Assembly (NCBI GenBank): GCA_035545855.1
Contig: DASZXK010000030.1
Coordinates: 15,415-79,414 of the forward strand
Source: DASZVB01 sp035545855
Lineage (GTDB): Bacteria; Myxococcota_A; Polyangia; Polyangiales; Polyangiaceae
Direction: 5' to 3'
Length of the DNA: 64,000 nt
Positions 1 through 9,065 of the stretch are shown in pieces. Both the position numbers and the translations under genes were made by a program. The notes beneath the pieces were generated by a model, which did not search any database, was not told the origin of the DNA, and was given only the letters and a program-made list of their open reading frames with translations. How positions within the stretch are numbered: position 1 is the stretch's first letter; each line of letters begins with the position of its first letter.

Positions 1-222
1 TGCGTCTCCAACACGGATTGCATCTCGGGCCTCTGCGCGGGCGGTGTCTGTACGAGGGCCGACGGTGCGCTCGACGGAAGTCCGTGCGTCGGCGTGATGG
101 ACTGCGGCTCTCGGATCTGCCTGAACGGCGCCTGTCACGGGACTAAGACGGCGGGCGACTCCTGCGCCTCCGAGTACGAATGCGCCTCCGGAAATTGTGC
201 CTCCGGCACTTGCACTGGATGA
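1..222 (+). CDS. Cys-rich secreted protein, C-terminal part
   Basis: Open reading frame runs in from the left edge and stops with TGA at 220-222. The 73 visible residues carry cysteines at short regular intervals in repeats of the form CxSGxC/CASGxC (for example ISGLCAGGVC, CGSRICLNGAC, CASGNCASGTC). Such disulfide-rich modules are common at the ends of extracellular or lipid-anchored myxobacterial proteins. No catalytic motif is visible and the N-terminus, where a signal peptide would sit, lies outside the window. A strong hairpin follows the stop. Function unknown. Confidence 0.75.
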   Translation, partial: CVSNTDCISGLCAGGVCTRADGALDGSPCVGVMDCGSRICLNGACHGTKTAGDSCASEYECASGNCASGTCTG

Positions 223-229
223 TGAGGAG

Positions 230-253
230 GGCCAGCCGCGCACGCGGCTGGCC
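230..253 (+). terminator. Strong GC hairpin after the Cys-rich gene
   Basis: An 11-bp perfect stem (GGCCAGCCGCG at 230-240 against CGCGGCTGGCC at 243-253) with a 2-nt loop starts 8 nt after the stop codon at 222. There is no T-run after it on the plus strand, so it is a terminator-like structure rather than a classical intrinsic terminator; it could also serve the convergent minus-strand operon ending at 375. Nothing else is seen in 254-374. Confidence 0.5.
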
Positions 254-374
254 GATCGCTCATTTGGAGCTCCTCACCGGCAGAACGTGGCCCATTCCGA
301 GCTCAAGACCGCCTTGCAGCCGGCGTCGCAGGCCGACTTCGCACCGTCGTGGGGGCTCGTGCGCGTTTCTCGGC

Positions 375-1595
375 TCAGAGAGCGTTCCGGGGGTTTCCGG
401 TGAACGGGGGCTGCTTCGCCGCGCCGTCTTTCGCGAGAAAGGTCACCGCCTCGGCGAGCCCGTCGAGCGAGAGCGGGTGCATGTGGAACACCTGCGAGAT
501 GACCTGCGCCGTCCCGTTGGTCCAGTACGCGGGCGGATCGGGGTTCAGCCACACCGCACGGTCGAACCGATCCGCGAGGGTGACGAGCCAGTCGAAGCCG
601 CGCATCGGACCGCCGTCGGGACGGCGCCAGGTGGAGCCCCACGGACCGACGGAGAGCATCTCGCCGGGAGCCATCGCCGCGTCCCCGACAACGACGAGCT
701 TGTACCGCGCGTTCACCTGCTCGAAGAGGTCCGGCAGATCGAGGGGCGTCATCCGCCCGTCCGCGGAAAACACTCGACCGTACGGAACGTTGTGGAAGTA
801 GTAGCTCCGGAGCTCGCGGAGATTGCTCGCTCGCTTCGCGGCGCTGAAGAGCTGCGAGCACAGCGTCGCGAAGGGCTCCATGGAACCACCGACGTCCATC
901 AGGAGGACGACGCGCACGTTGCTCTTCCGCGGGGGCCGTAGGACGACCTCGAGATCGCCGAACGCCCGCGCCGTCCGATCGACGGTGCCGTCGACGTCGA
1001 GCTCGTCGTCGCGGCCGTCGCGCGAGAAGGACCGGAGCCTCCGGAGCGCGAGCTCGATCTGCCGGACGTCCAGCACGAGGTCCGAGCGATATCGCCGGTA
1101 GCGCCGGGCGTCCGCCATGCCGAGGGCGCGTTCGCGACCGGAGGACGCCGCGTCCCCGCCGAGAGGCAGCCTCGGGGGACGGGCCGAGCGACGGCCGACT
1201 CCGCTCTCGGCGTCGTCCCGCGCTCGCGCGTCGTCCCCGTCCGCCTCGCGTGCCGACTCCAGCATCTCGCGGAGCCACTCGGGGAGCTCCTCCGGATCGA
1301 GGTCGGGCAGAGCGTCGCCGGAAGCGCCGCCTCGAAGGAGCGCCTCGAGCACGTCGCGGAGATCCGGCGCTCCTCCTTCGACGCCGCGAAAGTGCGCGGA
1401 GAACGCCTGATCGAACCGATCCAGATCGCTCTCCCGGTGAACGAGGAGCGACCGGGAGAGGCGATAGAAGCCGTCCATCGTGCTCTCGTGAAGGCCGAGG
1501 CGCATTCCCTTCGCGAGCGAGACGAGCTCTTCCGTCCCGACCGGGAGCTTTCGCTTCCGGAGCTCGTAGAGGAAGGGGACGAGGAGCGCGCTCAT
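375..1595 (-). CDS. CoxE-type VWA domain protein (copy 1)
   Basis: 406 aa. The N-terminal half (residues 1-190) is helical and charged with the opening LLVPFLYELRKRKLPVG; the C-terminal half (about 225-370) is a von Willebrand A-type domain whose metal site reads DVGGSME, where the canonical DxSxS has a Gly in place of the first Ser. It closely resembles the gene at 14037-15287, including the YxHNVPYGRVF/VVVGDAAMAP/WLNPDPPxYW blocks. CoxE-type VWA proteins usually work with MoxR AAA ATPases as metal-insertion or complex-remodelling chaperones; no MoxR is seen here. It starts 3 nt after the stop of the histidine-kinase-like gene at 1599, so the three genes from 4495 to 375 look like one operon. 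Cytoplasmic; partner unknown. Confidence 0.9.
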   Translation of the reverse strand: MSALLVPFLYELRKRKLPVGTEELVSLAKGMRLGLHESTMDGFYRLSRSLLVHRESDLDRFDQAFSAHFRGVEGGAPDLRDVLEALLRGGASGDALPDLDPEELPEWLREMLESAREADGDDARARDDAESGVGRRSARPPRLPLGGDAASSGRERALGMADARRYRRYRSDLVLDVRQIELALRRLRSFSRDGRDDELDVDGTVDRTARAFGDLEVVLRPPRKSNVRVVLLMDVGGSMEPFATLCSQLFSAAKRASNLRELRSYYFHNVPYGRVFSADGRMTPLDLPDLFEQVNARYKLVVVGDAAMAPGEMLSVGPWGSTWRRPDGGPMRGFDWLVTLADRFDRAVWLNPDPPAYWTNGTAQVISQVFHMHPLSLDGLAEAVTFLAKDGAAKQPPFTGNPRNAL

Positions 1596-1598
1596 TGC

Positions 1599-3071
1599 TC
1601 AGGCGGCCGCCGGGGCGCGGCTCACGACGGGATCTCGCACGGGGAGCTCCACCGTCACTTCGGATCCGGCCGCGGTGCTCTCCACCGTCACCTTGCCCCC
1701 GAGCCGGGTGACGAGGCGCTGGCAGAGGGCGAGGCCGAGGCCCGAGCCGGCGCCCTCCGCGTCCGTCGTGACGTACGGATCGAAGACGAGAGGCACGAGC
1801 GACGCGGGGATCGGATCGCCGTTGTCGGTGATGCGGATCGTGACGTGTCGCCGCGTCCCGGAGACACTGACGGCCACGCGGCCCTCCGCGGAGCGCGCGA
1901 CCGGGATGGAGCGGATCGCGCGGACCAGGAGGCTCACGAGCGCCTGCACGAGCTTCTCCGGGTCCGCGTCCACGAGAGGGACGGTTTGTACCTCTTTCAC
2001 GAGTCGCCCGCGGTGACGGATCTCGTTTCCGACGACCGCGAGAGCCCTCTCCACGAGGACGCCGACGTCCGTCGGGACCACCTTGCCGGCGCCCGCTTCC
2101 ACGAGCTCGCCGAAGGCGGCGACGGTGCGAGCCACCCTCCCGGCCGCGTCGCGACACTCGGCGAGGAGCTCGCGCTCCTCGGCCCAGCGCGGATCCCCGC
2201 CGATCGGGATGGCGAGCACCGCGTCCTCGGCGACGACGAGCGCGCTCGCGATGCGCCGGACGGGCTCGCGGACCCGCTCGAGCACGCGCGCCACCTCCGC
2301 GCCGAGCTCGGCGACGCGGTTCTCCGTCCGGATCTCGGCGGCGCCGCGCCGGAGCGCTTCCCGCTGCTCGGCGACCGCGACGAGGAGCGTCTGGTAGGCG
2401 TCGTTCGAGCGTCGCGTGAGCGCGTAGGCGAGCCCGAGCGCGAGGATGCAGCTCGCCACGTCCATGAGCAGCACGCTCTTCGCGAGACCGAGCGTCATGG
2501 CGAAGTCGTTCGCGCCGGCCGGGAGCACCGCGAGGAGAAAGCCGATGAGCGCCTTCCGGATCACGCTCGCGTCGGGGCCGTCGTACGTGGAGAGTTTTCG
2601 GTAGACGTGGACGCCGGCGACGACGCCGTAGGGAAGCATGAGATGCGCGAACGGCCCGGGCACGGAGTAGCCGAGGCGCGCGCCGAACGCGTCCACGTGG
2701 TGGACGACGCGGTCCGTCGCGAAACCGCCGCCGACGAACGGGAGCACCGCCACGAGCGTCGGGAGCAGGAGATGCCGCGTGCCGCGAGCGGACCCCTCGA
2801 CGAGATACAGCACGAGAGGCACCTGGAGGAGCATCAGCGTGTGCTGGAGGCGCGACATGTACACCGTCGTCGCGTCACTCGCCGCGGCGAGCGCGAAGAA
2901 ACGCGACAGGAGGAGCACGAACACGAGGGCCGACCAGCCGAGTGCGATCTGCTGCACCCGGTCGGTCCGCCGGACCCGCCACATGCCGAGCGCCGAGACG
3001 ACGGCGGTGACCATCGCTCCGGCGAGGAAGAGGCGAACGGCGAGCTCCGGCCAGAGGCCCAGGTGGCTCAT
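1599..3071 (-). CDS. Membrane sensor with HATPase domain but no H-box
   Basis: 490 aa. Residues 8-220 form about seven hydrophobic helices; a helical stretch follows; residues 335-480 are a GHKL ATPase domain with G1 box DNGDP (416-420), F-type DPYVTT and G2 box GSGLGL (442-447). Where the phosphoacceptor helix should read HEINNPL the sequence is ERVREPV, so the His is missing, and the N-box (QALVSLLVRAIRSI) lacks its Asn residues. The membrane part is paralogous to the upstream gene (shared AGAND and a following xLxDV segment). ATG overlaps the upstream stop by 4 nt (ATGA), so the two are translationally coupled. By itself this looks unable to autophosphorylate; see the split-kinase finding. 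It could also be an inactive regulatory subunit. Confidence 0.85.
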   Translation of the reverse strand: MSHLGLWPELAVRLFLAGAMVTAVVSALGMWRVRRTDRVQQIALGWSALVFVLLLSRFFALAAASDATTVYMSRLQHTLMLLQVPLVLYLVEGSARGTRHLLLPTLVAVLPFVGGGFATDRVVHHVDAFGARLGYSVPGPFAHLMLPYGVVAGVHVYRKLSTYDGPDASVIRKALIGFLLAVLPAGANDFAMTLGLAKSVLLMDVASCILALGLAYALTRRSNDAYQTLLVAVAEQREALRRGAAEIRTENRVAELGAEVARVLERVREPVRRIASALVVAEDAVLAIPIGGDPRWAEERELLAECRDAAGRVARTVAAFGELVEAGAGKVVPTDVGVLVERALAVVGNEIRHRGRLVKEVQTVPLVDADPEKLVQALVSLLVRAIRSIPVARSAEGRVAVSVSGTRRHVTIRITDNGDPIPASLVPLVFDPYVTTDAEGAGSGLGLALCQRLVTRLGGKVTVESTAAGSEVTVELPVRDPVVSRAPAAA

Positions 3072-4495
3072 CCCGGCACCTCGTGTCTCGGTTCACTGCC
3101 GGCGGCGTTCCGGCTCGTGACGAGACGCACGAGCTCCCCGGGGTCCACGGGCTTCTTCAGCACGCGCGCGCCCGTGCTGCGGACGGCCTCCGCGACGTCC
3201 GCGGAGAAGGCGCCTCCGGTGACGAACACGAACCCGAGCGATCCGAGCCGTCCCTCGGCCTCGAGCGCGCGGTAGACGTCGGGGCCGCTGAGGCCCGGCA
3301 TCATGACGTCGCAGAGCACCCGGTCGTAGGACCCGTCCCGGAGGAGCTCGAGAGCCTCGGCGCCGCTGTGCGCCACGGTCACCTGGTGCCCGCGGAGCGC
3401 GCGGCGGAGTGACTTCGCGACCAGGGGTTCGTCGTCGACGACGAGGATGCGGAGCCGCCCGGGAGCCGCCTCGTCCTCTTCCGAGGACGCGGGCTCGTCG
3501 TCCGGGGCGCGCGACGCGCCGAAGTCGATGACGGCACGGGCGACCTCCCGACAGGCCTCCGCGCATTCCACCAGGCTCGATCGAACGAGGGGGAGGCGAT
3601 CCAGCTCGCCGAGGAGCTCCACCGCGCGGTGGAGGTTCACCGCGACGACGTTCAGCGGGTTGTTGATCTCGTGTCCCAGCCCGGCCGCGAGCGCACCGAG
3701 CGCGATCTGACGCTCGCGGAGGGCGAGATCCGCGTGCCGTCTCTCGAGCTCCCTCGTCTGCGCCAGGACCTCCGCGTGCGCTCCTCCGAGCGCCGCGCGG
3801 GCCCGCCTCGCCAGCGTGCCCCCGAGGAGCAAGAGGACGGCGAAGCACGAGACGTCGATGAGCGGCACGCTATGGACGATCCCGGCGTCCATCAGGCTGT
3901 CGTTCGCCCCCGCGGCCGCGAGGAATCCCCCGCCCACCGTGACGATCCGTGCGAGGTCGTGATCGCGCTCCTCGCTCCGGAGGACGAGACGGACGGACCA
4001 CAGCCAGGCGACGAGCGCGATGACGCCGAACAGCGAGAGAAGAGCGCCCGTCTCGAGCGTGTAGTAGCGGTCGCCCGTCACGAGCGTCCGTTCGACGACG
4101 ACGTCGCCGACGACGGGTCCGTCGAACCAAACCCAGAGGGCCGCGAGGGTCGTCGCGACGACGAGCCCGGTCGTCACGGGGCGATCCGCCGGGCGGCCGA
4201 GCGGCGCGAGCGCGAGGAGGAGCCACGGGATCGGCGCCATGGCGCCCGTGTCCTGCAACCGGACCAGGAACGGGACGAGCGCCGGGGATGCTCCGGCCCG
4301 GGCGAGCGCGACCCGGGCGGCGATGAGCACCAGGACGCACGTGCACCAGACGAGCGCCACCACGAGCACGCGATCTCCCGGCGAGCGCTTTCGGCCCCAC
4401 CACACGCGGAGCCAGAGCGCGGCGATGCCCCCGATCAGGAGGAGGCGCAGCGCCTCCCCCAGGGACATCCCGCTCGGGTCGATGTACGCGCTCAT
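3068..4495 (-). CDS. Membrane sensor with H-box and receiver, no ATPase domain
   Basis: 475 aa. Residues 12-235 form about seven membrane helices with AGAND at 195-199, then a coiled coil, a DHp helix pair with GHEINNPL (His275) and second helix to about 327, a short acidic linker and directly a receiver domain (348-465) with LVVDDEP, phosphoacceptor Asp396 (CDVMMP), and Lys447 in VLKKPV. There is no GHKL catalytic domain between DHp and receiver. Start chosen at ATG 4495 because GGAGGAAG lies about 10 nt upstream; a longer in-frame start at 4522 lacks this. Coupled to the gene at 1599-3071, which has the missing ATPase domain. Likely an inner-membrane phosphorelay protein. Confidence 0.88.
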   Translation of the reverse strand: MSAYIDPSGMSLGEALRLLLIGGIAALWLRVWWGRKRSPGDRVLVVALVWCTCVLVLIAARVALARAGASPALVPFLVRLQDTGAMAPIPWLLLALAPLGRPADRPVTTGLVVATTLAALWVWFDGPVVGDVVVERTLVTGDRYYTLETGALLSLFGVIALVAWLWSVRLVLRSEERDHDLARIVTVGGGFLAAAGANDSLMDAGIVHSVPLIDVSCFAVLLLLGGTLARRARAALGGAHAEVLAQTRELERRHADLALRERQIALGALAAGLGHEINNPLNVVAVNLHRAVELLGELDRLPLVRSSLVECAEACREVARAVIDFGASRAPDDEPASSEEDEAAPGRLRILVVDDEPLVAKSLRRALRGHQVTVAHSGAEALELLRDGSYDRVLCDVMMPGLSGPDVYRALEAEGRLGSLGFVFVTGGAFSADVAEAVRSTGARVLKKPVDPGELVRLVTSRNAAGSEPRHEVPG

Positions 4496-4558
4496 CGTCC
4501 GGCAGCTTCCTCCTCGTAGCACACGCCGCGAGCGACGAGTCGGGTCGCCCGGGTCCGT

Positions 4559-7171
4559 TCAGTTCCAGTCCACCGTCAGGCGTCGAACGGTAGCCTCGCC
4601 GTTCTGGCCTTCGTCGACGTAAAAGACGTCCGCGTCGGCCACGGAGGGGGACAGCGCGTTCCGCGGCCTGAACGCGAGGGGCAAGATCCGCCTCGGGCGG
4701 ACGTCAACGCCCGGACGCCATTCGAATGCGACGACCGCGCCTCCGCCGGCGGCTTCCGCCGTCGCGGCGATTCGACAAGAGTCCTTGCCGCAGGCGACCC
4801 CGACGCCGGCCGGATCGCCCTCCAGGGCAACGGTGGTCAGCGAGCCGCCGACGGGCTCACCGCCCGAATCGAGCCTCACCATCATGAGGGAGCCCCCGCT
4901 CGGCTGTTCGCTCGACGGCGGCGACTCGATCCACGCGACGACCGCGCCGTCCCCGAACGGCGCCACGGCGGGCGAGCGGGAGTGGAGCTCGGTCTGGGCG
5001 AGGCGATGCTCCGGGCCGACCGGCGCGAGGTCCTTCGCGGCGAGACGCGCGGCGTAGACGTCCGCGACGCCGGCGTTCGGCCCGCGGGCATCCGACCACA
5101 CCGCGAACACGTGGTCGCCGCGCGAGAGGAGCTGGATCGAGGTCGCCACGGACGCGGCCGCCGAGACGCGCCGATCGACGCCCAGAGGCTTCAGGGATCG
5201 ATCGACCTTCGCCACGTGGATTTCGGACTCCCCGCCGTGATCCTCGACCCAGCCGACGGCGAACCCGTCCGCGACCGACGCGACGGCGACGTCCGACACG
5301 CCGCCCTTCACGTGCGTCAGCATCTTCTGCGACACCTTCTTCCCGGTGGGTCCGAGCAGCGTCAGGAACACCTCGGGCTCCTTGTTGTCGATGCCCGCCC
5401 AGGCGAGGACGCTCTCTCCCTTCGCGGGATCGCCGGGTGCGACCGCGACTCCGCCGACGGAGTGCGCGCGATACGAGATGACGACTGGCTCGGGGTTCGC
5501 GTCCCCGGTCCGCGGGAGCGTCTTCACAACACGCACGATCGCGCGCGGGGGCTCGTACTTGCCGTCGGGCGCGGCCGTCTTCTGCCGGCCGAACGGCGTC
5601 GTCGGATCGAAATCCGTGACCCACGCGGCGAGCGTTCCCTGCTCCGTCGTGTCCGTCACGAGCTCCGCGACGGGCTCGGTCTTGCCGACCCGCGTGAGGG
5701 CGACGGCGCGCGGCGGCGGGTCCGCGCCGACGCGTCTCGCGGGAGGGATGGATCCGCCCCCGAGAGATTCGAGCTTCACCGCGCAGATGGGCATCGGCGC
5801 CTCGCCGCCGGAGGCGAGCGTGATGCAGCTCTCCGAGTCGCACGAGAGGCCCCAGGCGAGGTCCGCGACGGCGCCGTTCAACGCCGTGACGTGGAGCGGC
5901 TCCGACGCGACGACGTCCAGCGCCGGGTCGAGAGCGACGAACGTGGGGACGAGTCGCTCCCCTTCGCAGGAAGATCCGGCACGACACTCCGGGGCGAGCG
6001 TCAGCGCATGGAGGCTCCGCGACGTCGCGGCGAGCTCGGGCACGGAGTCGCCGCCGCTCCTCGTGAGGACGGCCTGGTCGGGACCGACGGCGCCGTGCTC
6101 GTCCACCCGCGCGACACGGAAGGCGCGTCCGCCCTCGGGACGTTCGAGGAGGTTCTCCCAGACGATCCAGGCGGATCGCGCGTCGGGCGACGGCACGAGC
6201 CGGACCAGGGCTTCGGGGCCGAACGGCGCGACGAGAGGAGCCGCGGGGCGCGCGAGCGCGCCGGCGTCGGAGACCCACGCGGAGAACAGGCGAGACTCCC
6301 CGGCGCGACGATCCGACCACGCGAGGAGCACGCCGCCGCCGAGCCGCACGAGGTCCACGTCCGGCTCCGCCGACCCGGCGTCGACGACGACGAGCGGCTT
6401 CTTCTCCGGGTGTCCCGAGCCGTCCACCCACTGGAGGAGGAGCGGCCCTGCCTCTCCGCGCGCCTTGCCGGCGAGCACGGCGGCGACGGCCGCGCCGGGG
6501 GCGCCCTCCACGACCTGCCAGGCACGCGCGCCCTCGAGCACGCTCGACGGACGCTCGCGCACGTCTCCACCGGGGCCGAGCGCGGCGGCGTAGAGGTCGG
6601 CGCGATCGTCGCGCTTCACCGCCCAGAAGACGAGCGCGCCCGACGCCGTGGGCACGGCGTCCAGCCAGACCACGTCGGGGAGGGACTCGGCGAGCGGCAC
6701 CGGGCCTCCGATCATCTCCCCGCGCGATCCGAGGACCACCGCGTCGACGCGTTCCCCGGAGAACTCCCGCGAGCTCGACACGAGGACGAGCTCCTTCACC
6801 TCGCCCGCGCCGAGCGGCTTGATCGCGACGAGATCGATCTCGGGCGCGGCCGCGGCGACGGTCTTCGGCTCGGCCAGGCGGGTCCCGTCTCGCCCGATGG
6901 GCACGGTCCACCAGGACCGCTTGCCCTCGTTCTCGGCGGCCCACGCCGCGATGGTCCCCTCGGCGCGCATGCCGACGTACGGCCCGAACGTGCGTTCCGG
7001 GACGATCGCGACGCGGTCCGACGCGAGCGCGTTGCGGGGCTCCGCGGGCGGATGCGCGGCGACCTTCGTCGCGGTCGGCACGGGGCCGGGAGCGGCGACC
7101 GGAGGCGAAGCTCCTCCGCACGCGGCGGCTCCGAGGCCGGCGAGGAACAAACCGAGGTCGGGGAGCCGCAC
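4559..7171 (-). CDS. Large lipoprotein with propeller-like repeats
   Basis: 870 aa from GTG 7171. Residues 1-18 are a lipoprotein signal ending in GAAACGG (Cys18). The rest is built of repeated beta-strand units with W-D/R signatures such as VLLAWSDRRAGESRLF, FAVWSDARGP, VVAWIESP and VLAWAGID, typical of multi-bladed beta-propeller surface proteins in myxobacteria. Several Cys pairs (CRAGSSC, CDSESC) may form disulfides. No catalytic motif seen. The GTG is supported by TAACGT 8 nt upstream and by the short divergent gap to the kinase at 7277; the longer upstream frame would run into that gene. Predicted outer-membrane or periplasmic binding/adhesion protein; substrate unknown. Confidence 0.8.
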   Translation of the reverse strand: MRLPDLGLFLAGLGAAACGGASPPVAAPGPVPTATKVAAHPPAEPRNALASDRVAIVPERTFGPYVGMRAEGTIAAWAAENEGKRSWWTVPIGRDGTRLAEPKTVAAAAPEIDLVAIKPLGAGEVKELVLVSSSREFSGERVDAVVLGSRGEMIGGPVPLAESLPDVVWLDAVPTASGALVFWAVKRDDRADLYAAALGPGGDVRERPSSVLEGARAWQVVEGAPGAAVAAVLAGKARGEAGPLLLQWVDGSGHPEKKPLVVVDAGSAEPDVDLVRLGGGVLLAWSDRRAGESRLFSAWVSDAGALARPAAPLVAPFGPEALVRLVPSPDARSAWIVWENLLERPEGGRAFRVARVDEHGAVGPDQAVLTRSGGDSVPELAATSRSLHALTLAPECRAGSSCEGERLVPTFVALDPALDVVASEPLHVTALNGAVADLAWGLSCDSESCITLASGGEAPMPICAVKLESLGGGSIPPARRVGADPPPRAVALTRVGKTEPVAELVTDTTEQGTLAAWVTDFDPTTPFGRQKTAAPDGKYEPPRAIVRVVKTLPRTGDANPEPVVISYRAHSVGGVAVAPGDPAKGESVLAWAGIDNKEPEVFLTLLGPTGKKVSQKMLTHVKGGVSDVAVASVADGFAVGWVEDHGGESEIHVAKVDRSLKPLGVDRRVSAAASVATSIQLLSRGDHVFAVWSDARGPNAGVADVYAARLAAKDLAPVGPEHRLAQTELHSRSPAVAPFGDGAVVAWIESPPSSEQPSGGSLMMVRLDSGGEPVGGSLTTVALEGDPAGVGVACGKDSCRIAATAEAAGGGAVVAFEWRPGVDVRPRRILPLAFRPRNALSPSVADADVFYVDEGQNGEATVRRLTVDWN

Positions 7172-7179
7172 GGAGCGAC

Positions 7180-7185
7180 ACGTTA
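7180..7185 (-). promoter_or_regulatory. -10-like TAACGT, leaderless start
   Basis: TAACGT on the minus strand ends 8 nt before the GTG at 7171; no Shine-Dalgarno sequence lies between. Predicts a transcript starting at or next to the start codon. Confidence 0.5.
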
Positions 7186-7264
7186 CGAGCCGGCCCCGCG
7201 CCACGCAACCTCGGGAAACGACGCCGCGTACGGGTCTCGATTCGTGCGAGGCAGGGACCTCCGC

Positions 7265-7270
7265 TACCCT
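7265..7270 (+). promoter_or_regulatory. -10-like TACCCT, leaderless start
   Basis: TACCCT ends 6 nt before GTG 7277. It supports the GTG as the true start of the kinase and predicts a leaderless mRNA. It faces the divergent element at 7180-7185. Confidence 0.55.
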
Positions 7271-7276
7271 CGGCGC

Positions 7277-8950
7277 GTGACCATCGCGAAGCGGCTCCTC
7301 GTCGCGCTGTCCGTGCTCACGGCGATCGCGACGGGCACGCTCGCGATCGCCGTGAGGACGGCGTGGCGCACCATGGCCGAGGATCAGTTCGCGGAGAGGT
7401 TCTCTCATGCCCTCGCCGGCCTCCGCACCGAGCTCGACGCCGAGAAGCGCGACGTGCCGCGCCTCCTCGGGGAGCTCTGCGAACACGATCCGCTCTTCGA
7501 CGGCGCGCTGGTCGACGCGCGCGGCGGTCAGCTCGATCCCGGACGGCGGCTCTCCATCTCGCTCCAGGTGCCGGAGCTCATGAAGGCCGTGCGCCTCTCG
7601 GAGCTCACGCTCGTCACGAGCGGCGGCGAAATCCTCGGCGCGGCGGACTCGGGCCGCGTCGGCTCACGTTCGCCGGAGCTCGCCGCGAAGCTCCGCGAGC
7701 CCTCGAACATCGCCGTCCTCCGCACGGGGGCCGGCACCGAGGCGATCGAGGCGCACTGCGCTCGAACCTACCAGGGCACGACCCTCGGCCTGGTCGGCGC
7801 GCGACGGCTCGACGCCGTCCTCGCCCGCGTGAGCGCCGCCCAGGGGTTATCGCTCTCGTTCGAACGACCGAAGGACGTCCGCGCCGTGCTCGTCGCGTCC
7901 GTCGACCTCCCCGAGCTCCCGGGGCGCCCGCTCCATGCGACCGTCTCCCGGGCTCCGCTGGACGACGCGCTCGCGCGGCTCGATCGCACGCTCGTGGGCA
8001 TCGGAGCCGCGACCATCGGGGCGGCGCTCGTGCTCGCGCTCCTCGTCGCGCGGGGACTCGCGCGCCCCATCGCGGAGCTCGCGACGCAGGCGAGGAACGT
8101 CGTCACGGGAGAACCCGTCCCGGTCGTCACGAGCGGCGCGACCGAGCTCCGGGAGCTCGCCGCTTCCTTCAATCAGACGATCGCCGATCTCGTCGCGCTC
8201 CGGAAGCGGCTCGCCGCGACCGAACGCATCGCCGCGAGGCGAGAGATCGCGCGACGCGTGGCCCACGAGATCAAAAATCCGCTCGCGCCCATCCGAGCCG
8301 CGGTGGAGACGCTGCGGCGCCTCCGGGCCCGGTCGGATCCGGCGTTCGACGAGTACTTCGACGAAGCGACGCGGACGGTGCTGCTCGAGGTGCAGCGCAT
8401 CACGCAGATCGTCCAGGAGTTCACTCGCTTCGCGCGGCTGCCTCCGCCGAACCCCACCGAGATGGATCTCGCCACCGCCGTGCGCGACGTCGTCACGCTC
8501 CACTCCGCGGGCGGCGTTCCCGTTTCGTTCGACGCCGCCGAGCTCCCGAGGATCGTGGCGGACCGCGACCAGCTCGTCCAGGTGACGACGAACCTCGTCC
8601 AGAACGCGCTCGACGCCGTGTCCGGTCGCCCGTCACCGCGGGTCTCCGTGCGGCTCGACCAGCCGGACCCGGCTCACGTGCGCCTCGTCGTGGAAGACGA
8701 CGGGCCCGGCGTCCCGAAGGAGATGCGCGGCCGGCTCTTCGAGCCCTACGCGACGACCAAGGAGCACGGCACGGGGCTCGGCCTCGCCATCGTGGAGCGC
8801 ATCGTGGTGGAGCACGGGGGCGAGATCACTCACCACGACGTCCCGGGCGGGGGCGCGGAGTTCCGGGTCGTCCTCCCCGTCCGTGGGCCGACACTTCTCC
8901 CCGACGCGCCTCCGGAGAGCGCTCCCGGTACTGAACGGGCAGAGTCCTGA
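7277..8950 (+). CDS. NtrY-like sensor histidine kinase
   Basis: 557 aa from GTG 7277. A membrane helix at 5-27, a periplasmic sensor region of about 210 residues, a second helix around 238-262, then HAMP (about 263-315), DHp with RRVAHEIKNPLAP (His330), and a GHKL ATPase domain with N-box TNLVQNALDAV, DDGPGVP, FEPYATTK and GTGLGLAI. All catalytic boxes are present, and the HEIKNPLAPI form is characteristic of NtrY/NtrB-type kinases that usually signal to sigma-54-dependent regulators. No response regulator is adjacent, so it is an orphan kinase here. The Ala/Pro-rich tail after the ATPase domain is unremarkable. Confidence 0.93.
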   Translation: MTIAKRLLVALSVLTAIATGTLAIAVRTAWRTMAEDQFAERFSHALAGLRTELDAEKRDVPRLLGELCEHDPLFDGALVDARGGQLDPGRRLSISLQVPELMKAVRLSELTLVTSGGEILGAADSGRVGSRSPELAAKLREPSNIAVLRTGAGTEAIEAHCARTYQGTTLGLVGARRLDAVLARVSAAQGLSLSFERPKDVRAVLVASVDLPELPGRPLHATVSRAPLDDALARLDRTLVGIGAATIGAALVLALLVARGLARPIAELATQARNVVTGEPVPVVTSGATELRELAASFNQTIADLVALRKRLAATERIAARREIARRVAHEIKNPLAPIRAAVETLRRLRARSDPAFDEYFDEATRTVLLEVQRITQIVQEFTRFARLPPPNPTEMDLATAVRDVVTLHSAGGVPVSFDAAELPRIVADRDQLVQVTTNLVQNALDAVSGRPSPRVSVRLDQPDPAHVRLVVEDDGPGVPKEMRGRLFEPYATTKEHGTGLGLAIVERIVVEHGGEITHHDVPGGGAEFRVVLPVRGPTLLPDAPPESAPGTERAES

Positions 8951-9007
8951 TCCCCGGGGTTTTCCGTCCCGGAGCGCCTGGCTTCAGTAAGACCGGGCAG
9001 GGACCGC

Positions 9008-9036
9008 TTGTTGTCCGGAAGAACGCGAAATACCCT
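9008..9036 (+). promoter_or_regulatory. Possible promoter of the MCP gene
   Basis: TTGTTG at 9008-9013, a 17-nt spacer and TACCCT at 9031-9036 resemble a housekeeping promoter. The predicted leader is about 22 nt and contains CGGAGAT before ATG 9066, so unlike most neighbours this gene would have a leader. Confidence 0.35.
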
Positions 9037-9065
9037 GCGAGTTTACCTCACGGAGATCCCCGCCG

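Noticed and set aside
1392..3275. A 627-codon open frame on the plus strand opposite the kinase-like genes
   Set aside because: Arg/His/Glu-rich shadow caused by high GC at third positions; no domain, and the opposite strand carries clear kinase motifs.
4982..7276. Long plus-strand frame upstream of the NtrY-like kinase start
   Set aside because: Reads as low-complexity Arg/Gly/Asp and is antisense to the propeller lipoprotein; the GTG at 7277 with TACCCT 6 nt upstream is the better start.
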